Assembly: GCF_014637085.1 (NCBI RefSeq)
Contig: NZ_BMEU01000032.1
Location: 1 to 39,768 of the forward strand
From: Comamonas phosphati
GTDB taxonomy: Bacteria; Pseudomonadota; Gammaproteobacteria; Burkholderiales; Burkholderiaceae_C
Direction of reading: 5' to 3'
Length of the DNA: 39,768 nucleotides
The translations under genes were made by a program, and so were the position numbers. Below the pieces are notes generated by a model. It was not told where the DNA came from and searched no databases. It saw nothing but the letters and a program-made list of their open reading frames with translations. Below are positions 8,889 to 16,827 of the stretch, in pieces (the stretch's first letter is position 1; the number at the start of each line of letters is the position of its first letter).

Positions 8889-10187
8889 TCAGATGCCAGG
8901 CCTTGCCAGGCTTTCGCGCTCCAGCGGCAGCTGGCCGTCGAGCACGGCATGGGCGCGCTCGCGGTCGATATCGCCCTCCCAGGCGGCGATCGCCACCGTG
9001 GCCACGCAGTTGCCGATCAGGTTCCCCAGGGCGCGGGCAATGCCCATGAACCAGTCCACCGACAGCACCAGCACCAGGCCGATCGCGGGAATGGCGGGAA
9101 TCGCATGCAGCGTGGCGGCGAGCACCACGATGGCCGAGCCCGGCACGCCGTGGGCGCCCTTGGAGGTGACCAGCGCAATGGCCAGGATGGTCAGCAGGTC
9201 GGACATGCTGATCGGCGTGTTCGTGGCCTGGGCGATGAACACGGCTGCCAGCGTGATGTAGATCGAGAACGCGTCCAGGTTGAACGAGTAGCCGGTGGGA
9301 ATCACCAGTCCCACGGTGGAGTCGCGCACGCCCATGTTGCGCAGCTTGGCCATGATCTGGGGCAGCACGCTGTCGGACGAGGTGGTGGCGAAGACGATGG
9401 TCAGTTCCTCGCGCAGGTAGCGCAGCAGCTTGATCAGGCTGAAGCCCGACAGGCGCATCACCAGGCCCAGCACCACGAACACGAAGATCAGCACCGCGAT
9501 GTAGAACAGCGCCACCAGCATGCCCAGCTGCTTGAGCGAGCCGATGCCGTACTGGCCCACGGTGAAGGCGATGGCACCGAGCACGCCCAGCGGTGCCAGC
9601 TTGATGATGATGCCCATGATCTTGAACAGCACCAGGGACAGCGTGTCCACCAGGTCGGAGACGGGCTTGCCGCGCTCGCCCAGCAGGGTCAGTGCGCAGC
9701 CGAACAGCACGGCGAACAGCAGCACCTGCAGCACATCGCCCTTGGCGAAGGCTTCCACCACGGTGCTGGGGATGAGCTTCATCAGGAAGTCCACCGTGCC
9801 GCCGCTGGTCAGCTTGTCGGCATTGCTGGCATAGGCCGCCATGGCCGAGGGATCGAGCTTGCTGGTGTCCACGTTCATGCCTACGCCGGGCTCGAACACA
9901 AAGGCCAGCACCAGGCCCAGGCCCAGGGCGATGGTGGTCAGCACCTCGAAGTAGATCAGCGACTTCACGCCCACGCGGCCCACGCGCTTGAGGTCGCCCG
10001 CGCCGGCAATGCCGTGCACGACCACGCAGAACACCAGCACGGGGATGATCATCTTGATCAGCTTGATGAAGCCGTCGCCCAGCGGCTTGAGCTTGACGGC
10101 GAAGTCAGGAGCCAGGAGCCCGGCGAGCACCCCGACGATCAGGGCGATCACCACCTGCCCGAAAAGTGATTTTGCAAAACGGCGCAT
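8889..10187 (-). CDS. dctA: C4-dicarboxylate transport protein DctA
   Basis: A 432-residue cation/dicarboxylate symporter of the DAACS family, located in the inner membrane, which imports succinate, fumarate and malate. The N-terminal hydrophobic helices, the serine-rich re-entrant segment [12 protein letters not shown], the [14 protein letters not shown] substrate-site segment and the helix with QATNTPIS are all present. The length is normal for DctA. AGAGGTAG provides a ribosome site 5-6 bases before the ATG. Upstream lies an 11-bp inverted repeat (10211-10244), a probable operator. The neighbours (GntR/FCD regulator and chemoreceptor) support an organic-acid uptake role. Confidence 0.95.
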   Translation of the reverse strand: MRRFAKSLFGQVVIALIVGVLAGLLAPDFAVKLKPLGDGFIKLIKMIIPVLVFCVVVHGIAGAGDLKRVGRVGVKSLIYFEVLTTIALGLGLVLAFVFEPGVGMNVDTSKLDPSAMAAYASNADKLTSGGTVDFLMKLIPSTVVEAFAKGDVLQVLLFAVLFGCALTLLGERGKPVSDLVDTLSLVLFKIMGIIIKLAPLGVLGAIAFTVGQYGIGSLKQLGMLVALFYIAVLIFVFVVLGLVMRLSGFSLIKLLRYLREELTIVFATTSSDSVLPQIMAKLRNMGVRDSTVGLVIPTGYSFNLDAFSIYITLAAVFIAQATNTPISMSDLLTILAIALVTSKGAHGVPGSAIVVLAATLHAIPAIPAIGLVLVLSVDWFMGIARALGNLIGNCVATVAIAAWEGDIDRERAHAVLDGQLPLERESLARPGI

Positions 10188-10210
10188 GTCTACCTCTGTT
10201 ATTGGTCAAT

Positions 10211-10244
10211 CTTGTATGCAATAAATCTTGTCGTTGCATACAAG
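10211..10244. promoter_or_regulatory. Inverted-repeat operator candidate upstream of dctA
   Basis: CTTGTATGCAA (10211-10221) is the exact reverse complement of TTGCATACAAG (10234-10244), with a 12-base spacer. Each half is itself nearly palindromic (TTG-N4-CAA), so this may be two sites for a dimeric regulator about 23 bp apart, on roughly the same DNA face. It starts 24 bases before the dctA ATG and would overlap its promoter or 5' UTR. The GntR regulator at 6217-6900 is the nearest candidate binder. Confidence 0.6.
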
Positions 10245-10346
10245 AATGTAGACAAGTGGATTGCAAAAAAATATAGGGATTTCCTGAGCATGCGGGGGCT
10301 TCCTTGGTAAAAGTGCCTTGCTTTTTTTAGGCATTCCCGGAAATGA

Positions 10347-10374
10347 AAAAGCCAAGGCGGATGCCTTGGCTTTT
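10347..10374. terminator. Bidirectional intrinsic terminator
   Basis: A perfect 12-bp stem, AAAAGCCAAGGC with GCCTTGGCTTTT, encloses a 4-base GGAT loop and has A and T runs on both flanks. It could stop transcription in either direction. On the minus strand it shields the dctA promoter from upstream transcription. Confidence 0.8.
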
Positions 10375-10531
10375 CGCGGGAGATGCGGCCGGGGCCGCAG
10401 CATGCCGAACTCATGAACAGTTCTGAGTTCTGCTCGTGGGCGCGGGCCTGGATGAAGAGCAAGGCGATCACGCCCAGCGCCGTGCGCGCCATCCGCCAGG
10501 CGCCGTAGAAGCCGCCTAGCACCCGGTTGGC

Positions 10532-10660
10532 ATGCCTCCGACGGCCGATCAGGACAGGCGCAGGATGGGTGATGGCACCGAAGCCGGCCTGTTGCACCGC
10601 GCCGGCATTCCCGCCGTGGCCTGCGGGCGCTTCCTGCCCGAGCCGGGCCAGTGGCTGTAA
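10532..10660 (+). pseudogene. Acetylornithine deacetylase (M20 peptidase)-like C-terminal remnant
   Basis: The frame from ATG 10532 to TAA 10660 contains GTEAGLLHRAGIPAVACG. This closely follows the C-terminal signature of ArgE and related M20 hydrolases (G-T-E-A-G-L-F-x-x-A-G-I-P-T-V-x-C-G). The residues that normally follow (G-P-G-x-I-x-Q-A-H) are absent, and nothing of the remaining protein is found upstream. At 42 residues it cannot be a working enzyme. It is probably debris from a deleted gene, although a chance match cannot be excluded. Confidence 0.45.
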
Positions 10661-10806
10661 GCCGGGAGCCACAGCGGCACAGACCATTTCCTGCGGCTTT
10701 TCCCGGTGCTTGCCGGCTTGCAGTTTGCGAGGGCTTGTAGCACCATGTGTTTGTCATATCTCTGTGACAAATTGAAACAATACCCATTCACGCTAGGAGC
10801 GGATCT

Positions 10807-11301
10807 ATGCGCAACACCTGGAAAGTTTGGCTGGCCTCGGCCTTGATCACTGGTTCGTTTGCAAGCTTTGCCCAGACCCCGGCTGCCGCGCCGGCTGCGG
10901 CCGGCATGCAGACTTTTGTGTGCAAGGATGGCAGTACGACGAGCGCCGCCACGTCCCAGGGCGCCTGCAAGGGACACAAGGGCATAGACAAGGACGCCAC
11001 GGCCAAGGCGGCTGGTGGCGCCCCGGCTGCTGCGCCGGCCGCAGCTCCTGCGGCCAAGGCCGCGGCCCCTGCAGCGGCAGCGCCTGCGGCCGCGCCGGCC
11101 ACCAAGTCGGCCAAGGCGCCTGCCGCCGCACCGGCTCCCGGCGGCGGCCCCGGCAAGGTCTGGGTCAATGAAAACACCAAGGTCTATCACTGCCAGGGCG
11201 ACCGCTACTACGGCACGACCAAGAGCGGCAAGTACATGACCGAAGCCGAGGCCAAGGCCGCTGGCGCCCACGCCGCCAAGGGCAGCAAAGCCTGCTCTTA
11301 A
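10807..11301 (+). CDS. Small secreted protein, DUF3761-like N-part and Ala-rich linker
   Basis: A 164-residue protein with a clear signal peptide (MRNTWKVWLASALITGSFASFA, probable cut before QTP). The mature protein has a short Cys-containing segment (FVCKDGSTTSA to QGACKGHKG) like DUF3761 proteins. A low-complexity Ala/Pro linker (about residues 68-117) follows. A second conserved segment at 118-164 contains VWVN, KVYHC, GDRYYG and KYMTEAEAKAAG and ends in KAC, a tail recurrent in small betaproteobacterial exported proteins. Four cysteines suggest two disulfide-bonded modules. The function is unknown. A good terminator follows at 11343-11383. Confidence 0.75.
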   Translation: MRNTWKVWLASALITGSFASFAQTPAAAPAAAGMQTFVCKDGSTTSAATSQGACKGHKGIDKDATAKAAGGAPAAAPAAAPAAKAAAPAAAAPAAAPATKSAKAPAAAPAPGGGPGKVWVNENTKVYHCQGDRYYGTTKSGKYMTEAEAKAAGAHAAKGSKACS

Positions 11302-11342
11302 GCAGAACGGCCTGAGCGGCTGAGCCGCTTCCTCCGAATCCA

Positions 11343-11383
11343 ATGCGCCAGTCCGCACCTGCAGGCTGGCGCATGGTTTTTTT
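11343..11383 (+). terminator. Intrinsic terminator after the small secreted protein
   Basis: ATGCGCCAG (11343-11351) pairs with CTGGCGCAT (11366-11374), followed by GG and a run of seven T. A smaller hairpin (AGCGGC/GCCGCT) lies just upstream. Confidence 0.8.
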
Positions 11384-11480
11384 GCCGCCGGGCCGCCCCA
11401 AGGCAAAAAGTGGCCCCCTCCGGGGGGCAGCGGCTACACGCTAGTGAGCAAGCGTGGGGGCATTTTTTGGGGCCCGGGTT
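11384..11480 (-). repeat. Intergenic GC-rich repeat downstream of the pseudouridine synthase gene
   Basis: Read on the minus strand from just past the rRNA pseudouridine synthase stop, it has CCCCCACGCTTGCTCAC, GCTGCCCCCCGGAGGGGGC and TTGGGGCGGCCC. The GGGGCGGCC core is shared with the elements at 28.3, 30.2 and 31.7 kb, and similar text recurs in Comamonadaceae intergenic regions. The CCCCCCGGAGGGGG part can form a hairpin. Confidence 0.5.
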
Positions 11481-12098
11481 TCAGGCCGGCACGTCCTTCC
11501 ACTGGCCCGGCGCCAATCCTTCGATCGAGTACGGGCCTATGGCTGCGCGCACCAGCCGCAGCGTGGGGTGGCCGACGGCGGCCGTCATGCGGCGCACCTG
11601 GCGGTTCTTGCCCTCCCGGATGACCAGCTCTATCCAGCAGTCCGGAATATTCTGGCGCACGCGTATCGGCGGGTCGCGCTCCCACAGCGCAGGGGCGGGC
11701 TCCAGCCGGCGCACGCGGGCGGGCAGGGTTCTGCCGTCCCGCAGCTCCACGCCGTCGCGCAGGGCCTGCAGCGCCGCAGCGTCGGGAAGGCCCTCGACCT
11801 GCACCCAGTAGGTCTTCTCCATCTTGTGGCGCGGGTCCGCGATGCGGGCCTGCAACGGGCCGTTGTTGGTCAGCAGCAGCAGGCCTTCGCTGTCGGCATC
11901 AAGCCGACCGGCCGCATGGACGCCGGGCACGTTGATCCAGTCCTTGAGCCCTTGCCAGCGCCCCTCGGGCGTGAACTGGCTGAGCACGCCATAGGGCTTG
12001 TTGAAGCACAGCAGCCGCATGGGCTCCTGCGGGCCGGCAGCAGCCACGATCGGGCCGTGAGGAGGACGGCGGGGAGGGCGTGAGAAACGGGAAGACAT
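11481..12098 (-). CDS. 23S rRNA pseudouridine synthase, RsuA/RluE type
   Basis: A 205-residue cytoplasmic RNA-modifying enzyme. The catalytic aspartate is in GRLDADSEGLLLLTNNG. Also present are FNKPYGVLSQF, the KTYWVQVEG strand and the C-terminal REGKNRQVRRM-AVGHPTLRLVR block typical of the RsuA family. The length and the lack of an N-terminal S4 domain match RluE, which modifies U2457 of 23S rRNA in E. coli. I chose ATG 12098 (MSSRFSRPPRR) over a longer upstream start that would run into the divergent gene's leader. The first conserved residues start only at MRLLCFNKPYG. Confidence 0.88.
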   Translation of the reverse strand: MSSRFSRPPRRPPHGPIVAAAGPQEPMRLLCFNKPYGVLSQFTPEGRWQGLKDWINVPGVHAAGRLDADSEGLLLLTNNGPLQARIADPRHKMEKTYWVQVEGLPDAAALQALRDGVELRDGRTLPARVRRLEPAPALWERDPPIRVRQNIPDCWIELVIREGKNRQVRRMTAAVGHPTLRLVRAAIGPYSIEGLAPGQWKDVPA

Positions 12099-12247
12099 GG
12101 GAGGGCGAGCATAGCCGGCGCGCTCGCGGCGTGGCGCCGCATGGATATCTGCTGCGGCGCCGGGCAGGCCTTGGAACGCGTTCTGATCCAGGCTGGAGCG
12201 GTGCCTTCCGACAGATCGTGGGCGCGGCGCGGCACACAATAGCTGCC

Positions 12248-13186
12248 ATGGCTTTTGACCTTTCCTCGCTGCACAGGCGCGCCCGCCCCCTGCTGCGCTT
12301 CGTGCAACCGCTGATCGACGCCACCCAGCTGTGGCTGCGGGCCGACGGGCCGCGCATGAGCGCCGCCATGTCGTTCTACGGCATTCTGAGCCTGGCGCCC
12401 CTGCTGGTCGTCGTCGTGGGCCTGCTGGGCTGGTGGCTGGACCGCAGCTATGTGGAGAGCACGCTGATCGAGCAGGTGCAGGGCGTGGCCGGCGAGCGCG
12501 TGGCCCAGGTGGTGCGGGGCGCGCTGGCCAGTGCCAAGCGGGCGGACGAGGGTTCTCTGGCCTCGGCCCTGGGCCTGGTGATGATGATGTCCGGCGCCAC
12601 GGGCGTCTTCGTGGAACTGCAGGCCTCGCTAGAAAAGCTCTGGAGCGTGGGCGAGCCGCCGGTCGCCAGGCAGCGGGCCGCCTGGTGGAGCCTGGCCATG
12701 GCGCGCCTGCGCGGCCTGTCCTATGTGGGCGGCCTGGGCTTTCTGCTGCTGGTGTCCATGCTGCTGTCCACCATCATCCAGCTGCTGACCAAGTGGGCTG
12801 GGGACCAGCTGCAGCTTGTGCCGCTGGGGTCGCTGATCCGCGTGATCAACGAAAGCGTTTCCTTCGTCATCGAAGTCATCCTGTTCCTGGGGCTGATGCG
12901 CATGGGCCAGGGCGTCAAGCCGCGCATGCGCCATCTACTGTGGGGCGCCGTGATGGGGGCCGTGCTCTTCACCCTGGGCAAGCAGGGGCTGGCCTGGTAT
13001 CTGTCCACGGCGGCCGTGGTTTCGGCCTATGGCGCAGCGGGCTCGCTGGTGGTGGTGCTGATGTGGTTTTACTTCACCTCGGCCGTGCTGCTGTTTTCGG
13101 CGGCCACGGCCAAGGCCTGCCACCGGTCGGACATGCGCCTGGCCAAGCTGCTGGGGCGGTACGGCAGCGTCGGTGAAAATACATGA
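12248..13186 (+). CDS. YihY/BrkB family inner-membrane protein
   Basis: A 312-residue polytopic membrane protein. Family features are the segment around MSAAMSFYGILSLAPLLVVVVG, the stretch KLWSV after the second hydrophobic region, and the C-terminal AAGSLVVVLMWFYFTSAVLLFSA. About six membrane spans can be counted. The family was once mislabelled ribonuclease BN, and its transport role is unsettled. The upstream in-frame ATG at 12080 overlaps the divergent gene and codes for non-conserved residues, so I prefer ATG 12248. Confidence 0.88.
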   Translation: MAFDLSSLHRRARPLLRFVQPLIDATQLWLRADGPRMSAAMSFYGILSLAPLLVVVVGLLGWWLDRSYVESTLIEQVQGVAGERVAQVVRGALASAKRADEGSLASALGLVMMMSGATGVFVELQASLEKLWSVGEPPVARQRAAWWSLAMARLRGLSYVGGLGFLLLVSMLLSTIIQLLTKWAGDQLQLVPLGSLIRVINESVSFVIEVILFLGLMRMGQGVKPRMRHLLWGAVMGAVLFTLGKQGLAWYLSTAAVVSAYGAAGSLVVVLMWFYFTSAVLLFSAATAKACHRSDMRLAKLLGRYGSVGENT

Positions 13187-13256
13187 AGCGCCGGGCACCG
13201 GCGCTTGGCGGCCCTGTGCCGATGGCTGTCTTTTTCCATTCACAACAACAAAAACC

Positions 13257-14204
13257 ATGGACCGATTACTGACCATGCGGGTGTTCCAGTCCGTGGCCGA
13301 CGAAGGCGGCTTCTCCGCCGCCGCCCGGCGCCTGGACATGTCCGTGCCCACCGTCACGCGCCTGGTGGCCGATCTGGAAGAACACCTGGGCACGCGCCTG
13401 CTGCAGCGCACCACGCGCAGCGTGAGCCTGACCGAGGCCGGCGATGCCTATCTGGAGCGCGTGCGCGGCATCATCAACGATGTGGACGATGCGTTCTCCA
13501 TGGCTCAGGCGCACACGGCGGACCTGTCGGGCACGGTGCGCGTGCTCATGCCGCCGGTCTTTGCCGAGCATGTGCTGGCGCCGCTGGTCAACCAGTTCCA
13601 TGCGCAATACCCCAAGGTCACCATCGACGTGTTCGTGGAATCGGCCACCGAGGCCGCGATAGGCGAGTACGACATCACCTTGGTCAGCGTGTCCGAGGGC
13701 TACAACGGCAATGTGATCGCCCGGCCCATCATCAGCACCTACGGCCTGGCCTGCGCCTCGCCCGAATACCTGAGAAAGTTCGGCACGCCGCTGCATCCCA
13801 GCGAACTGGCCGCGCATCAGGTGCTGCTGCGCCGCTCGCTGCTGACGCGCGGCGATCTGCTGCACATGCACCGCATCGACAACCTGCGCGAGGAAGTCCC
13901 CGTGACGGTGTCGCCGATGCTGGTGGCCAACCACACGGGCACGCTGCTGCGCGCCACGCTGGACGGCGCGGGCATCAGCACCCAGCCGCTGGATCTGATC
14001 GCCCGCCACCTGAGTGCGGGCAGGCTGTGCCATGTGCTGCCGCAATGGACCAGCGGCGTGTTCACGCTGTACGCCACGCTGCCCTCGCGCAAGTTCACGC
14101 CTGCGCGCGTGCGGGCCTTTCTGGACTTCCTGGTCGAGCACACGCGCGGCAGCACCGCCGCCGCCCTGCCGCCCGGCTTTCCCACGCTGCCGCTCACGCA
14201 GTGA
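13257..14204 (+). CDS. LysR family transcriptional regulator (CrgA-like group)
   Basis: A 315-residue regulator. The N-terminal winged helix-turn-helix (residues 1-60) reads MDRLLTMRVFQSVADEGGFS, then AARRLDMSVPTVTRLVADLE, followed by RTTRSVSLTEAG. The effector-binding domain starts near residue 88 (GTVRVLMP). An upstream in-frame ATG at 13173 lies inside the YihY gene end and adds 28 unconserved residues, so it is rejected. It follows the YihY gene by 70 bases on the same strand and is convergent with fpr. No obvious divergent target exists, so its regulon is unknown. Confidence 0.9.
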   Translation: MDRLLTMRVFQSVADEGGFSAAARRLDMSVPTVTRLVADLEEHLGTRLLQRTTRSVSLTEAGDAYLERVRGIINDVDDAFSMAQAHTADLSGTVRVLMPPVFAEHVLAPLVNQFHAQYPKVTIDVFVESATEAAIGEYDITLVSVSEGYNGNVIARPIISTYGLACASPEYLRKFGTPLHPSELAAHQVLLRRSLLTRGDLLHMHRIDNLREEVPVTVSPMLVANHTGTLLRATLDGAGISTQPLDLIARHLSAGRLCHVLPQWTSGVFTLYATLPSRKFTPARVRAFLDFLVEHTRGSTAAALPPGFPTLPLTQ

Positions 14205-14449
14205 TCAGCCGCCCGGGGCCTTCAAGGCGACCCGGGTTGTCATCTGCCTGCCATCTGCGTTACTCCGCATGCCGGCATCGGGTGCTCCCGCCCGGGCTGT
14301 ACCCGCTGGCGCAGAAAGTCGGCCGATACAGTCGACCGATACCGGGCGGGCCGCCGGTTTGTTCAGCGACAAAAAAGCCTGCGCGCGCAAGGGCGGGCAG
14401 GTCTTGGGCGGAGGCAGCGCAGAAGCTGCCCCGCGGTCTTGCCGTCGGC
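14205..14449. other. Convergent intergenic gap between LysR and fpr genes
   Basis: No convincing frame. On the minus strand, CCTGC and GCAGG (within about 14376-14402) can pair just before a run of six T (complement of 14370-14375), so an imperfect intrinsic terminator for fpr is likely here. Confidence 0.4.
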
Positions 14450-15223
14450 TTATTTCTCGACGAAGGCGCGTTCGATCACGAAGTCGCCAGGCGTGGTGGT
14501 ATTGCCTTCCTTGAAGCCGCGGCTTTCCAGCAGCTCCTTGAGCTCGGCCAGCATGGCGGGGCTGCCGCACAGCATCACGCGATCGGTCTCGGGGTTGAGA
14601 TCGGGCAGGCCGATGTTCTGCGGGAAGGTGCCGGCGTTGATCTGGTTGGAGATGCGGCCGTGGTTGCGGAAGGGCTCGCGCGTCACCGTGGGGTAGTAGA
14701 CCAGCTTGTCCTTGACGATCTCGCCGAGGAATTCGTGCTCGGGCAGTTCCTTCTCGAACAGGTCCTGGTAGGCCAGCTCGTTGGTGTGGCGCACGCCGTG
14801 CACGACCACGATCTTCTCGAACTTCTCGTAGCTCTCGGGGTCGCGGGCCACGGCCAGCCAGGGCGCCAGGCCCGTGCCGGTGCCGATCAGGTACAGGTTC
14901 TTGCCGGGCAGCAGGTAGTCGATGAGCAGCGTGCCCGTGGGCTTCCTGCCGACGATGATGGTGTCGCCCACCTGGATGTTCTGCAGCTTGGAGGTCAGCG
15001 GGCCGTCGGGCACCTTGATCGACAGGAACTCCAGATGCTCTTCGTAGTTGGGGCTGGCGATGGAGTAGGCACGCAGCAGATTCTTGCCGTCGACCTTCAG
15101 GCCGATCATCGTGAAATGGCCGTTGGAAAAGCGCAGCGAGGTGTCGCGGGTCGTGGTGAAGGAGAAAAGACGGTCGGTCCAGTGGTGGACAGACAGCACG
15201 CGTTCTTCAAGGAAAGCACTCAT
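14450..15223 (-). CDS. fpr: Ferredoxin--NADP+ reductase
   Basis: A 257-residue flavoenzyme moving electrons between NADPH and ferredoxin or flavodoxin. The FAD-binding motif RAYSIAS is at 51-57 and the NADP-binding GTGTGLAPW at 114-122. The C-terminal stretch MLCGSPAML is followed by the terminal AFVEK, which marks the bacterial subclass I enzymes. Length is typical. In other bacteria these enzymes support redox balance and iron-sulfur or haem metabolism under oxidative stress; here nothing adjacent specifies a partner. The gene is read away from the 377-bp regulatory gap it shares with the ABC operon. Confidence 0.93.
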   Translation of the reverse strand: MSAFLEERVLSVHHWTDRLFSFTTTRDTSLRFSNGHFTMIGLKVDGKNLLRAYSIASPNYEEHLEFLSIKVPDGPLTSKLQNIQVGDTIIVGRKPTGTLLIDYLLPGKNLYLIGTGTGLAPWLAVARDPESYEKFEKIVVVHGVRHTNELAYQDLFEKELPEHEFLGEIVKDKLVYYPTVTREPFRNHGRISNQINAGTFPQNIGLPDLNPETDRVMLCGSPAMLAELKELLESRGFKEGNTTTPGDFVIERAFVEK

Positions 15224-15478
15224 GATCGTCTACAAAAAAAGTCAGTACGGGTCAGACGGCGCTGCTTTGGCAGCAAAAGCCCGGCGGATTGCCATGAAGG
15301 CGCTGGTGGCGAAACACGCGGGCAGAGACTGCCTAATGCGATAGCTGCCGTTTGCCAAGCGGGATGACTATATTGTCCGGGAAATGGCGGCAAACAGGGG
15401 TATTGCGCGTCAATGTCTTGAGATTGATTAGTGATAAGCAGAATGACGGCGCGTCCATGCGCTTTGGCGCCATGCCGC

Positions 15479-15508
15479 TTGACAGTCATTTATGCCCTGA
15501 ACTAGCAT
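15479..15508 (+). promoter_or_regulatory. Sigma-70-like promoter candidate for the ABC operon
   Basis: A perfect TTGACA (15479-15484), an 18-base spacer and TAGCAT (15503-15508, 4 of 6 matches to TATAAT). The palindrome at 15549-15573 would lie about 35-60 bases downstream of the predicted start site, suited to blocking elongation or a second, nearer promoter. Confidence 0.4.
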
Positions 15509-15548
15509 CCGCAGGCGTGCTCCGAGAGGCAGCACTTCTTTTTCACTC

Positions 15549-15573
15549 ACTAATACTCAAATTGAGTATTAGT
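15549..15573. promoter_or_regulatory. 25-bp perfect palindrome, operator candidate
   Basis: ACTAATACTCAA (15549-15560), a single central A, then the exact reverse complement TTGAGTATTAGT (15562-15573). It ends 26 bases before the ATG of the binding-protein gene. Perfect symmetry of this length in an AT-rich island of a GC-rich genome fits a binding site for a dimeric repressor (MarR or TetR type by shape). No such regulator gene is adjacent. Confidence 0.7.
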
Positions 15574-15599
15574 ACAGACAAAATGCGAGGAAAGCGACG

Positions 15600-16805
15600 A
15601 TGCAGATGCGCTGGACCCTGCCCCTGCTGACCCTGGCCGCGTTGCCGGCCTGGGCGCAAGGCGTGATCAAGATCGGCGAGATCAACAGTTATAAGGCCCA
15701 GCCCGCCTTCCTGGAGCCCTACAAAAAGGGCATGGAGCTGGCCGTAAGCCAGGTCAATGCGGCCGGCGGCATCGCCGGCAAGAGGCTGGAATTGGTCACG
15801 CGCGACGACAACGCCAACCCCGGCGACGCCGTGCGCGCGGCCGAGGAGCTTTACACGCGCGAGAAGATCGACGTGCTCACGGGCAGCTTTCTCTCGCACG
15901 TGGGCCTGGCGCTGACCGACTATGCCAGGCAGAAGAAGCGCTTCTTCCTGGCCTCGGAGCCGCTGACCGACAAGATCGTCTGGGCCGACGGCAACCGCTA
16001 CACCTTCCGCCTGCGCGGCTCCACCTACATGCAGACCGCCATGCTGGTGGAGCAGGCCGTCAAGCTCCACAAGAAGCGCTGGGCCATCGTCTATCCCAAC
16101 TACGAGTACGGCCAGTCGGCCGTGGCCACCTTCAAGAAGCTCATGAAGGAAAAGCAGCCCGACATCGAGTTCGTGGCCGAGCAGGCGCCGGCCCTGGGCA
16201 AGATCGATGCGGGCTCGGTGGTGCAGGCGCTGCAGGATGCCAGGCCCGATGCCATCTTCAACGTGCTGTTCGCCGCCGACCTGGGCAAGTTCGTGCGCGA
16301 GGGCAATACGCGCGGCCTGTTCCAGGGGCGCGAGGTGGTGGGTCTGCTGACGGCCGAGCCCGAGTATCTGGACCCGCTGAAGAATGAAGCCCCCGTGGGC
16401 TGGATCGCCACCGGCTACCCCTGGTATTCGATCCGCACGCCCGAGCATGCGGCCTTCCTCAAGGCCTACCAGGCCCGCTTCAAGGACTATCCGCGGCTGG
16501 GCACCATCGTGGGCTACAACGCCATCCAGTCACTGGCCGCGGGCCTGCGCAAGACCGGCGGCAGCGCCGAGACCGAAAAGCTGATCGCCGCCTTCAAGGG
16601 CCTGGAGGTCGATACGCCGTTCGGCCGCATCACCTACCGCGCCCAGGACCACCAGGCCACCATGGGCGCCTATGTGGGCAAGACGGCCTACGACGCCAAG
16701 CTGGGCCACGGCGTGCTGGTCGACTACCGCTATGCTGACGGCAAGGACTACCAGCCCTCGGACGAGGAAGTGAAGAAGCTGCGGCCCGCGGCGGCGGACC
16801 AGTAA
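15600..16805 (+). CDS. Branched-chain amino acid-type ABC transporter substrate-binding protein
   Basis: A 401-residue periplasmic binding protein (LivJ/LivK fold, type I). The signal peptide is MQMRWTLPLLTLAALPAWA with a cut before QGVIK. The conserved opening IKIGEI is followed by GMELAVSQVNAAGGIAGKRLELV-RDD and later YPNYEYGQSAVATFKKLM. The ribosome site is GAGG near 15587; a second ATG two codons in is possible. The actual ligand is unknown: in Betaproteobacteria this family often binds aromatic or other carboxylates rather than leucine. It is the first gene of a four-gene operon and is followed by an internal hairpin terminator. Confidence 0.92.
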   Translation: MQMRWTLPLLTLAALPAWAQGVIKIGEINSYKAQPAFLEPYKKGMELAVSQVNAAGGIAGKRLELVTRDDNANPGDAVRAAEELYTREKIDVLTGSFLSHVGLALTDYARQKKRFFLASEPLTDKIVWADGNRYTFRLRGSTYMQTAMLVEQAVKLHKKRWAIVYPNYEYGQSAVATFKKLMKEKQPDIEFVAEQAPALGKIDAGSVVQALQDARPDAIFNVLFAADLGKFVREGNTRGLFQGREVVGLLTAEPEYLDPLKNEAPVGWIATGYPWYSIRTPEHAAFLKAYQARFKDYPRLGTIVGYNAIQSLAAGLRKTGGSAETEKLIAAFKGLEVDTPFGRITYRAQDHQATMGAYVGKTAYDAKLGHGVLVDYRYADGKDYQPSDEEVKKLRPAAADQ

Positions 16806-16827
16806 CGGCTTCAGCGAAAATAGCCAG

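Larger units (their letters stand above)
10245..10806. other. Gene-poor 560-bp stretch upstream of dctA
   Basis: It holds a strong bidirectional terminator (10347-10374) and an acetylornithine-deacetylase-like fragment on the plus strand. On the minus strand, around 10400-10560, a stretch has codon-like GC periodicity (reading GGFYGAWRMARTALGV) but no identifiable family and no start. I interpret the stretch as decayed coding DNA with regulatory sequence at both ends. Confidence 0.45.
15224..15599. promoter_or_regulatory. 376-bp divergent regulatory region (fpr / ABC operon)
   Basis: No gene is supported here. The only long frame (15352-15630) is Cys-rich nonsense at its end and overlaps the start of the binding-protein gene. 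The gap contains a promoter candidate and a long palindrome, listed separately, and serves fpr on one side and the ABC transporter operon on the other. Confidence 0.6.

Noticed and set aside
10199-10687. A 162-codon minus-strand frame upstream of dctA
   Set aside because: It reads through the strong terminator and the dctA operator; only a middle part looks codon-like and no family is recognised.
13205-15367. A 720-codon open frame over the LysR and fpr genes
   Set aside because: Out-of-frame shadow of the LysR gene followed by the antisense of fpr; low-complexity composition and no recognisable motif.
15352-15630. A 92-codon plus-strand frame ending inside the ABC binding-protein gene
   Set aside because: It overlaps the palindrome and the start of a confident gene in another frame, and has no ribosome site or similarity.
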